From positions 32,999,227 to 33,063,226 of the forward strand of contig JAOANR010000003.1 of NCBI GenBank assembly GCA_030278955.1: 64,000 bases of DNA, given 5' to 3'. The notes beneath the pieces were generated by a model that was not told the DNA's origin, made no database searches, and was given only the letters and a program-made list of their open reading frames with translations. This stretch comes from Hygrophila difformis. Lineage: Eukaryota > Streptophyta > Magnoliopsida > Lamiales > Acanthaceae. Of this stretch, positions 9,981-18,998 are shown one piece after another (the first letter of the stretch is position 1; each line of letters opens with the position of its first letter). A program made the position numbers and the translations under genes.

Positions 9981-11096
9981 ATGGCTGAGAACAATCCGTA
10001 AGCAATCTAGTTCATCCTATCTTACATTTATTTTTTGGTTCTATTCTGAAAAGTTTGTTGCCGGATTACATTTCTAGACCTAGGGTTCATGATTCTATAT
10101 TTTTCGAGAAATGGCTTTAGAAAACGGAAAGATTAAACATTTAAGATTTCTCATAACTAAAAGCCGTTTCTCTACACTCATTTAAACAGTGATTAATCTA
10201 GAGAGTCTTTTCTGAAACCTTTAGTTTGTAACCGACGCATTATCCATATGAGACTTTTGGAGCTTCACAATAGGAATGAAACCCCATTTTCGAATTTTTG
10301 GTTCCATCATTCTAGATAAAAGTATCCCTCTGTATTCCTTATTGTATTATTTTCTGGAAACAGAAATCCTAGGAATCCACAGCGCGTTGGAACCCAGATA
10401 TCTCATTTACCCACTGAGTTGCTGGGGGACATTTTCTCAAGAATTGGAAAAGACAATGTTAGGGAGCTCTTCAGGGTAGCAGAAGTCTCTCCATTATTTT
10501 ATCAAGCAAGCAAAACTCATCTTGTGTTCAAGAGAGTAGACTTGGAATCATGCATGAGATGGAGAGAAGACGTTTATCCTGATAACCAGAAAAGATTCAT
10601 TCAAGAGTGCCAAAATGCAGGGAACTTTATGTTCAACATCGAACCTGCATTGAAAGCATTTGTGGATGAACGAGATGAGAAGAAGGCCTTTGAACTCCTT
10701 AAGCCAGGACTAGATGATGGGCATGAACCCACTATTCTGCTCAGAACAATGCTTCTCTTAACAAAACAAGATGATAAGTTGATTGAAGAAGGTTTAGAGT
10801 TGATCCAAACAGTAGCTTCAAATGTCCTAGAAGTGGTTTTTATTAAACTCTACCTTTTTCATTGGCTGATTCACATTCCTAAAATCCCAAATCCTTTTCA
10901 AGGGCAACAAGAGAGGAGCTATTGCAAGGCTCATACTTTGCAGGTTCGAGCCTTATTACCACCACACATCAGGATGGACTGTATCCCTTGTCAATTCTTT
11001 GACATGGTAAGGCAGTTTAGATTGTATTGTGGCGAGGTGTTCCCTGATGAGTTTATGTGGACTGACTCTGATGATGAGGAAATTCTTAATCCTTGA
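9981..11096 (+). CDS. F2: F-box-like protein, two exons
   Basis: Leader exon 9981-9997 encodes MAENN plus two bases of the next codon, followed by a GTAAGC donor. An acceptor (CCTAG) at 10371-10372 opens the main exon at 10373 in the matching phase, reading to TGA at 11094-11096. The product is about 247 residues. The F-box begins QISHLPTELLGDIFSRIG, followed by a helical CQNAGNFMFNIEPALKAF region and a C-terminal Cys/His pattern (CKAH...CIPCQ) shared with F1 and F4. Without splicing there is no good start before the F-box, since the next ATG lies inside it. It is closest to F4 in sequence. The role is presumably SCF substrate recognition, inferred from the motif. The splice sites are predicted by eye. 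Confidence 0.75.
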
Positions 11097-11862
11097 ACAG
11101 TTCAGAGTTAGGAAATTCTATAGTTTTATATATTTTTGTATTTCCAGGAATCTTTTGATGTATTTTGGAACCGTTTATTACTATGTTTTACAATTCTTGT
11201 ACTTTCTATCTTTTATGCTCAGTTTCTTAATTCAATCCAACCATGAACTAGTGATGAAACTGGAAGCTTCTCTTGAAACTGAGAATGTCATCAAGGGAGT
11301 CTGGATCAGAGGAAACTTAGATCACAACACTTCACTAAACATTCTTCAGACTAAAAGAGGAAGTAAAATCAGGGAATGAAAGGAAAGAATTGGTAATCTT
11401 AAAATAAAGAAATTTAGGGTAGATTTTGTTGGGCATTAAGATGAATTGTGTGAAGAGTCTGATTTAAAAATCTAACCAGACTCAATGTACAATTTAGAAG
11501 TCTTAATCCTTTTCAAATGTTTACCCCTCGCTTTGTTTTTTTTCAACCAATCTAATTTTATCCAATTTATGTTTGTTTGGGTTTATTAACTCAATTTTTA
11601 AATCAATAACCAGACTCACTGATGTGGCAGGCCTAGAATGAATGAGTACAATCTAAAAAAATACTTGACTACCCTACTCTTTATTCTTTAACTAGGCCAG
11701 CCCATTTTTATACCCTCTAACTTCCTTATCTTTTCAAATCATTCTCACTCCTTTTCATATTTTCTCTCGAGGAGAAACCGCCATTTTTAAGTTTCTTCTT
11801 CTTCTATTGCAAAACCCTTATCCAGAATCATTCAAATATCATCAGCTTCAGGAACAATCCTA
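11097..11862 (+). other. F2-F3 spacer with a relic F-box leader
   Basis: F2 3' UTR and F3 promoter. Around 11250-11345 the sequence (gatgaaactggaagcttctc, then tctggatcagaggaaact) clearly resembles the first part of the F5 main exon (13913-13990), including the block before the F-box, but the F-box itself does not follow. I read it as a decayed sixth copy. A TATA-like tttttatacc lies near 11704-11714. Confidence 0.5.
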
Positions 11863-12800
11863 ATGGCGAGCAACAACCCGTAAGCTCTCCATTCATTCTT
11901 CAGCGCATTTCTTCCTGATGTTTCAAATTTTTACATTCTGCATTATAGTGTTTTACTCATACTAGGGTTTAAGTTTTTCATTTCGTATAAATTCTCTTCA
12001 TCCATTCTCATTCTTCCCTAATTGGAAAACTTGGAGTATAATTTCAACTGATCTTCCTTCTTTAAAACTCGATTAAACAACAGTGAGGAGCAGGCTTCTG
12101 AGTCCTCTGCTTTACACCTGACTGATCTTCCATTGGATGTCCTTGGGGAGATTCTGTCACGAGTAGGGCAGAGCAGCTTCGAAGATTTGCTCCAGCGCAA
12201 ACAAACCTGTTCAACATTTACAATAGTCTCAAACTACCCTACTGTTCTCCGGAGATTTAATGTAGAGGATCCGGCCTTTAAAAGAATCTCTAAAGAATCT
12301 TCTGGTAAAATCAAGTTTCTACATGCCTGTAGAAAGGCTAAGAATCATATTCTGAACCTACCAAAGGCTTTGGAACTGTGTAACAGGGAAAAGAATACAA
12401 GGCATTTCAAATCCTGGAAGAAGGAATAGAAGATAATTTCAAGATTTCTCAATATTTTAAAGCTTTATGCTGTTTAAGTAAAAGTTCTAGAGAAGAAATA
12501 GATGCAGGGCTTCACTTAATTAGTCCAATTCTAAGTGATAGATTAAACAGCTATGAGTTTAGATATAATCTTCTCACCCTACTTTCAGAATGGGAATATG
12601 TCCCGAATCCATTTTTAGGGCAGAAAAAGAGGGAATTCTGTATTATAGATGATCATGATCAGGAAAGCCTTCATAGGCCATTATACTTTAATCATTCAGC
12701 CGATCAGATCAGCTATCTCTGTTGTGACACAAGTAGAGTCATAGCTGATTTTAGGATGGCAGCAGGGGAGAACTATGACAACTATAGCATTAATGAATAA
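11863..12800 (+). pseudogene. F3: F-box-like gene with frameshift
   Basis: Leader exon 11863-11879 encodes MASNN plus two bases, with a GTAAGC donor, just like F2. The acceptor is AACAG at 12079-12083 and the main exon starts at 12084. The F-box reads LTDLPLDVLGEILSRVG, followed by CSTFTIVSN and a helical CRKAKNHILNLPKALEL region. Around 12395-12405 the frame shifts by one base and the first frame stops at 12427-12429. The second frame continues the family pattern (EGIEDN..., then PNPFLGQ, then SYLCCDTSRV) to TAA at 12798-12800. An unusual splice could also bypass the shift, but a broken gene is simpler. Confidence 0.72.
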
Positions 12801-12998
12801 TTCTTGGATGAAGGAGGAAGAGATTGATGCGTGTGACAAGTCTTCTAATTTTTTACTTTGAAACTGTCACTAGATCAGGTCTTTTGTATCATGTAATGCA
12901 GCCTGGTTTTGATAATAAAATCTAATCTCATTTCTTAATTACTGCATAAATGTTGAGTTTAACTCTTAATTCTGTGTTTTTCCTCCTTTTCTTTTCAG

Positions 12999-13752
12999 AA
13001 ATGTCGAAAACCCTCAACTCTTGGAAACTCAAATACTTGATTTACCAACTGAGTTATTGGGAGACATTCTGTCAAGATTAGGAACGGAGAGCATAAAGGC
13101 ACTTTTTAGAGCATCTGAAACATCTAAGCAATTCTTCTCAGCAAGCAGATCATTGTTAGCTCTAAAGAGAGCTAATTTGGAAACTTGTGCTATTTGGAGA
13201 GGAGATGTTTACCCAAGTAATCAGGTCAAATTCATTAAAGGATGTCAGGATGCAGGCAATTATATGTTTAGTATTGAGCCTGCATTGATAGCCTTTGTGG
13301 AGGATAAAAATGAAGAAAAAGCTTATGAAATTCTAAAGCCCGGATTAGATGATAAACACAAACCAACTACTTTCATAAGATCTCTTTTACTGCTTTCCAA
13401 ACAAGACCCTCAGCTGGATGAGGAAGGAATTCAGTTGATTAAATCTGTAACTCAGGATCCTTTTGATCTACTATTCCTAAAAATGAGTGTTCTGCACTGG
13501 CTCCTTTATGGTGAAAAGTTCCCAAACCCATTCCTTGATCAAGAGGAAAGGAGTTTTTGTAAGAATCACTCCATTCAAGAGCGACAACAACTACCTTTCA
13601 ATGAAAGGATGGAGTGTGTTCCATGTGAACTGTTTGATTATGTCAAGCAATATAGAAGAGCAAGTGGAGAACTGGGCATATTATTTGAATGGGAGCAATG
13701 GAACAATGGAGAAGAAGATCAGAATGAAGAAGAACTGCTAGAATTAGACTAA
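12999..13752 (+). CDS. F4: F-box-like exon without its own start codon
   Basis: A strong acceptor (ctccttttcttttcag) ends at 12998. From there one spare base and then an open frame of about 250 codons runs to TAA/TAG near 13752. The F-box reads ILDLPTELLGDILSRLGTES, and the helical part CQDAGNYMFSIEPALIAF and the C-terminal CKNH...CVPCE pattern match F2 closely. The ATG at 13001 is out of frame, and the first in-frame ATG lies well past the F-box. The acceptor phase equals that of F2 and F3, so an upstream MAENNP or MASNNP leader would splice in frame. No local leader with a GT donor is visible in 12801-12998. It may be a distal exon of the F2/F3 transcripts, or a copy that lost its leader. 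Confidence 0.65.
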
Positions 13753-13910
13753 TTTAGAAATTAAGCAGTTCATAGTTTCTTTGCTTGTAATCTCTTGTGC
13801 TTTTTGTTTCGGGGCAAAGAATTATCTGGATGACTTAACCTGTACATCCCTTTTTCATTAATGAATTGCATTCTTTAGTTTTTTCTATTATTGTTTTTAA
13901 TCTTATTCAG

Positions 13911-14656
13911 CTATGAAATTGGAACTTCATCAAAGCAACCAAGGACTTCAATAAAGAAATCTGGATCGGGGGAAACTCAGATCACAGATCTTCCTTATGA
14001 GATTCTTGGAAACATTTTATCGAGATTGGCATTTGACCACCTTGAGACTGTCTTTAACTGTAAATTAGTTTGCAAAGAGCTTGAAAAGGCTACCCATCAT
14101 CCTTTAGTCTTGAAAAAGGCTTCTCTTGAAGATTTTTCTGCATGGGGATGGGGAACTTTTGAAGAGACACAAAGTGTTTTCCTTGAAAGCTGCAAAAATG
14201 CAGGAAATTGGATGTACCAGTTACATGAGGCATTGCGTTTGTTCGTTAAAGATAAGAATGGACAAGCAGCATTTAAACTCTTAAAACCTGCAATCACTGA
14301 TAATCACCCTCCATCCATTTGTGTAAAAGCTCTTATGCTTAAGTAAGGATGAAATTGAGGAACAAGAGAAGGGAATTTGGCTTTTTGCTCCTCTGTGCAA
14401 GAATAGACGAAGACTCAAGGATCTTCGGCTTCAAGTTAGAGGGTGGCTATCAAGTTATGAGGAATTTATCTCACCCTTTCAAGGACAACCTAAGAAGAGA
14501 CTTTGCGATCTTAGGAGCTATTATGATAACAATCACGGCCCTTCAAGGAATACCTATGGAGTCACTTCAATTTACTGCATGAGGTGTTTAGTCTCTGAGC
14601 ATTGTAATCTGTTCCTCAGATTTGGAATTGAGGCAGAGACACCTCCTCATTTGTAA
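13911..14656 (+). pseudogene. F5: F-box-like exon, frameshifted
   Basis: The acceptor ttattcag ends at 13910 and one spare base follows, the same phase as F2-F4. The frame reads a Ser/Lys-rich lead (SSKQPRTSIKK), then the F-box (ITDLPYEILGNILSRLA...CKLVCKELEKA) and the helical CKNAGNWMYQLHEALRLF part. The frame stops at 14344-14346. A one-base shift near 14340 restores the family pattern (an acidic stretch, PFQGQ and a CMRC pair) to TAA at 14654-14656. There is no ATG leader of its own. It is the most divergent of the five. Confidence 0.68.
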
Positions 14657-14816
14657 TTGATAGGTTGAATGTCATAAGAAACACCATGCTTTGTAATTCC
14701 ATATTATCAGTAGGAATCTAATGAATTCTATGTTTTGCTTTTGATTAATGATGTTTTGAATTTAAGTTCTCTACTATTTTCTGCATTAAAGCAGACTTAG
14801 TCAGCATTGAAATCTT
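14657..14816 (+). other. Spacer after F5
   Basis: AT-rich, no ORF; probable 3' UTR of the F-box array. Confidence 0.3.
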
Positions 14817-14998
14817 CACATTTAGAGCAAATCTCTAAATGTGAGTATGGTGATATCATGGATAGAATGATGAATATAAAAAGGAAAATCTGGTATTATG
14901 TTTCTTTTTATCATCTGCACATTTAGAGTCATGGTGACACAAGCTCTAAATGTGAGTATGGTGACACAAGCTCTAAATGTGAGTATGGTGACACTAGC
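14817..14998 (+). repeat. Polypurine-tract-like palindromes and 27-bp direct repeats
   Basis: CACATTTAGAG (14817-14827) pairs perfectly with CTCTAAATGTG (14833-14843). The same arms recur at 14918-14928 and 14944-14954, and CTCTAAATGTG appears again at 14971-14981, giving a 27-bp period. Each CTCTAAATGTG is followed by AGTATGGTGA. The real PPT/LTR junction at 21684-21704 reads CTAAATGTG then AGGATGGTGA, so these look like several copies of the PPT and LTR edge inside the element. Confidence 0.7.
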
Positions 14999-15038
14999 TG
15001 ACCAGTTTGTTCTCATTTCTTTCTTAAGGATTCATAAG

Positions 15039-15655
15039 ATGACCTATGAAGAACTTCAAGCTCGAGGTATAGAATCGGATAAGAAAGAGAAATCATTCTT
15101 GACAAAGAGGAAAACAGTTAATATGGTAGAAGCTATTCGGAAAAGTGGTGGATGGACAGGAATGCAAATTATATCAATCCATTCATGGTTCAACATATAC
15201 CAGACAAGGAAAAGGAATCCTTGAGGATTGATTTAGAAGAAACATTCTGGGATAAGATGAATAGATTTTGGGATGATCAAATGATAATTCTGATCAATGA
15301 CAGGCATCTGCCTAATGAAATCAGACTCAAAAGACTTTTGGAAAGGGAAAGGAAGTGCATGGCTGAGTGGAATCAGGAATGCTACAGAATTATCAATCCA
15401 AAAGATCAAATAGGGCTGGAGTTGGATTACTTTGATCCTCAACCACTACCAGAATATGTGAAGCGACTCACCAAACATTGCTGTAAACTTAATGAAATCC
15501 GGAATGCTAGAGTCTATGATGCTCAGCAGGCACTCCCTGCATACATGCCTCCAACATTCCTGAACAAGAAGGGACCCGTTGAACAGAATTTCTTGACAAA
15601 TCTGGCCCTGAATAGGATTATTGATGCTCGGATCAACTTAAGACATGACCTAGAG
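15039..15655 (+). pseudogene. Unknown element ORF, interrupted
   Basis: An ATG at 15039 opens a charged sequence (MTYEELQARGIESDKKEKS...). A one-base shift near 15145-15160 moves it into the frame of 15152-15688, where it continues as a Lys/Arg/Glu-rich, probably helical protein (about 170 residues) with no motif I recognise. The coding pattern ends exactly where a chromovirus LTR begins at 15656. It may be the front part of the env-like ORF that resumes after the nested insertion, or a separate accessory ORF. Confidence 0.45.
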
Positions 15656-16200
15656 TGTAATACCCGGAAATTTTCCAGCATAAAATAAATACAACAAATA
15701 AAATAAATATAATAAATAAAGAAATAAATGTAGAGGAAATGGGAAATAGAATTTAAATTAAAAAAGGAAACAAAATTCCGAGAACCCTGGGAAGCCAAAG
15801 ACAATTTAATCGAATAAATGGTTACACGGGGACCCGACACCGATAGACTCAATAACTCGAGTCCAAATATAAATTTAGATCCGAATAAAATTAAGATAGG
15901 AAATCGGAGCCCGAAGATACCCCGGAAATCCGAATCCGGGAACATAGGGGGATTGAAGTCCGAAAGAGAGGAGGAAACGCCCGACGGATCGCACGACCCC
16001 GCCCGGACCGAAGTCCAGGCGAAGCCGGCGCGGTGGCCGCGCGGTCGAAGAGGGTGGAGCGCGCCACGGCCGCGCCAAGCGACAGATTTGCCCGTTGCGT
16101 GAATCTCTCGCCCGAACGCGGATTTTTCGACTTTCGGTTGAACATCTCTCAACCCAAGACCCTTGGGGTCAGATTTTGGACGCCCTAGGTCTTAGATATC

Positions 16201-16208
16201 TATAAATA
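16201..16208 (+). promoter_or_regulatory. LTR TATA box
   Basis: TATAAATA at the same relative place as TATAAATA at 31265 in the solo LTR. It is the likely core promoter of the chromovirus. Confidence 0.55.
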
Positions 16209-17262
16209 AGATCTTCTAGGAGCTCCGAATACTTTTACGAAACCCTACAACTTTCTACACATTCGAAACCCTAAATCCGGAGTCGTCGGAGGCACGAAAC
16301 CAAGACAAACGCTGTTGGACGAAAATTCTAAGATCTCCATAGTCGTGGTAAGTCTCGATCCAATCCTTGTTCAATAAACGATTCGAAAACGAATCATAAT
16401 CTTCTTATTTTCTCTTCTACACCTCGTATTGGATCTTGATCGTAGAACCCGACGAACGGAGAGGAGAAACAGTGGACTGGAAGCCACGCCTTCGAATAGA
16501 CGATCCCGGACGTTCACAAACTCTGTAAGTTAACTCTTACATGGTTTGGGAGAAATTAAAATACGTTAGATTTAAAGATTCGAATCAAGGACATGAAATC
16601 TGCCAACGTAAAATTTTTAACGGCGCAACAGTTTTGTCTAATTTTTCCGAACCTTAAAACGAACTCAAACGGAAAAACTTAAAACATGAAAAACGTTCCT
16701 AAGGCTTAGATCTATCTACTGTAAATTTTTGAGAATTTTCAGAGACGATTTGGTATGTGAAAACCAACCGAAACCGAACTGCTTGAATCTAGATTCCGAA
16801 ATCCTGGACAGAACTTAGGAGTGATCTTGATTACGTTTTTCACATAGGATCTAGACTGTTTTAGATCTTTCGCCGAACATGAAAGTCGTAGATAATTGTC
16901 TTAAGATGATCTCTGTCAAATTTCATCAAATTTGGAGTTGAATTGCTATGGTAGAATTCGAAATCTTTAAACTGTGATACATTGGATTCGGACAGAATTA
17001 TTCTTCTGCGAAAATTGGTTATTTTGACCTATTTAGGTATCTCGGATTGAAAAAGTTAAAATACAAAAGTTGTAGATCTCGACGTTTCGGAGTCAGTCAT
17101 GAAATTTTGGAATTTTTGGAATTAAATCCAATTTTAGACGAATTTTAGAGTAAACTGGGGTTTACCGGAAACAAAATCTTGAAATCTTGTTGAAACATGA
17201 AATTAGCCTTTAAGGTTTAAATGATTGGGAATTCCTTTGAAATAAAATACACATGAAATACG

Positions 17263-17460
17263 ATGCTTGCCGAAAGGCATTTGAAATATCCTGCTTGCCG
17301 AAAGGCAATTGAAATATCCTGCTTGCCGAAAGGCAATTGAAATATAGTGCTTGCCGAAAGGCAATTGAAATATAATACTTGTCGAAAGGCAATTGAGATA
17401 TAACGCTTGCCGGAAGGAAATTGATAAATAAAACTTGCCGAATGGCGATTGAAATATAAA
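17263..17460 (+). repeat. Seven 28-bp tandem repeats, each a GAAA-loop hairpin
   Basis: Units share TGCTTGCCGAAAGGCAATTG followed by AAATAT. In units 2-4 the core TTGCCGAAAGGCAA is a perfect 5-bp stem closed by a GAAA (GNRA) tetraloop. Unit 1 and units 5-7 carry point changes. The array lies downstream of the LTR TATA box, so it would be transcribed. Confidence 0.9.
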
Positions 17461-18116
17461 CTTGAAACATGAGACATGAGATATGAAACTAGAAGACTCG
17501 AAAAAAAATTGTTCCTTTTAGATTATGCCTTAAAGTATGTCTTGCAATTGTTTTACTTTGCGAATTATATTTATGATCTTATGAAATCTCTATCTTTTAA
17601 ATTATGCCATTATAATTATTGTTAGCTAAATAAAATTAGATTATGTCGTGTTGTGCACATGTGTTCTTTAAATATTAAATAATGGCTTTGAAACCCCATA
17701 GTATGTATGTGTTAACTTACTCAGCACGTAGTGCTGACCAAACTATTTTCTTTTTCTTTTTCTTCCAGAGTTGAGAATTATGCATCTCATATGCATACAC
17801 GGGAAGCTTGGGATGATATATTATTTTGAATTTTTGTATTAGACTAGATCTTGCATGAACGGGCCTGTTTAACCCGTGTTCTGGCCGTGTTGACTATATT
17901 TAAATTCCACTGCATTATACTTATGTAAATATTATTTTCCGCTGCAACTTTGATGTATTATTTTTAAATTATATATGATGGGCCGTTTGAATATTTTAAA
18001 TTCTGAAAAACCATAGCCTTGCATCTCTTTAGTAAGCTCGGAGAAACCGTGTCTTGCTAGGGAGGTGTGGCGGTGACATCCCGACCTGGGTGACCAAAAA
18101 CCGGGGTGTTACAAAG

Positions 18117-18128
18117 TGGTATCAGAGC
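18117..18128 (+). other. Primer binding site, initiator tRNA-Met
   Basis: TGGTATCAGAGC, three bases after the LTR end, is the standard plant iMet primer site. It proves that 15656-18113 is a 5' LTR. Confidence 0.92.
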
Positions 18129-18354
18129 CCGGAATATTTTTAAACTATTGTTCTTATTTTTAAACTATTATTAAACCATTATTATTTTTAAACTATTATT
18201 AATATTTTGACTACTATTTTAAATTTTAAAGTATTATTTCCATGGAGAAATTTTTATTTTAAAACCCATGGGAAAAAAATATATATTGCATTAAATTATT
18301 TTTGGGGGGGAAATCATCATTCGCATTTGAATATTGCATCTCTTTTATGTAGAG

Positions 18355-18445
18355 AACTTAGAATCTTGGCGAATTTGAACTTAAAATCTTGGCGAATTGA
18401 ACTTAGAATCTTGGCGAAGTGGAACCTAGAATCTTGGCGAACATT
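18355..18445 (+). repeat. Four 22-23-bp tandem repeats in the chromovirus leader
   Basis: Units follow the pattern AACTTAGAATCTTGGCGAA, starting near 18355, 18377, 18399 and 18422. They lie in the untranslated leader between primer site and gag. Confidence 0.8.
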
Positions 18446-18791
18446 AACTTAGACCTCTTGTTACACCTATATAATCTTGAGGCATGACATCGAATTAGAA
18501 GCAATAACTAGATACTGATCTTGCCTTAGTTCTAGATCGCGTTCATCTAAGCGCACGCCTAAGCATAACAAATCTCGGCTCTAGCCATTCCTATCATGGT
18601 ACGAACTAGAAAACTTCCTCATGAGGAACAATAAGAAAATCAAGTTTTATTAAAACACTTTTTATTCCAAAAATCTTGTTTGGATTTCCAAACAACAAAC
18701 CCGAAAATTTGAAATTAGAAATTTACGAAACGTCTCATTCGAGCGATCTACCTAAACCAAAATAAGCTAATCTATACACGTGTAACAGAAA

Positions 18792-18998
18792 ATGGCGCCG
18801 CGGAGGAAACCAAGGAAGGTGAGTCCAAACGGCACTGACGCTAACCTTTCCAACACGCCCAACAACAGTGAAAGTCCTCAGAACCTAGGAGAGCAAGTGC
18901 CTCAAGCGCCCAATAATATGGAAGCACGTCTAAAAACGATAGAGGGATTCCTAGTAGCATTAGGAAATGCGGAGGTGCATAGGACACCTGCAACTTAG
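18792..18998 (+). pseudogene. Chromovirus gag N-terminus, truncated
   Basis: The ATG at 18792 opens MAPRRKPRKVSP..., a basic start typical of Tekay/Del gag. It reads 68 codons to a TAG at 18996-18998. A shift of frame gives LRPPKEFRGQT, which resembles the beginning of the gag core, before the sequence becomes Athila-like. No capsid domain remains. Confidence 0.6.

Larger units (their letters stand above)
15656..18113 (+). repeat. Chromovirus 5' LTR (2458 bp)
   Basis: It begins TGTAATACCC and ends CCGGGGTGTTACA. It is homologous along most of its length to the solo LTR at 30682-33292, including the TATAAATA region and the end block from gcatctctttagtaagctcgg. The two differ sharply in the middle: this copy has seven 28-bp hairpin repeats (17263-17460), whereas the other has an unrelated GC-rich stretch (about 32370-32640). 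Confidence 0.9.

Noticed and set aside
8849..14656. F-box array as a host gene cluster flanked by two unrelated solo elements
   Set aside because: Both LTRs are nearly identical and in matching orientation. The PBS, gag and pol lie on one side and the env-like ORF and PPT on the other, so the array lies within one element.
17263..17460. Regular 28-bp repeats resembling a CRISPR array
   Set aside because: Plant nuclear LTR context. The units are contiguous without unique spacers, and there are no cas genes.
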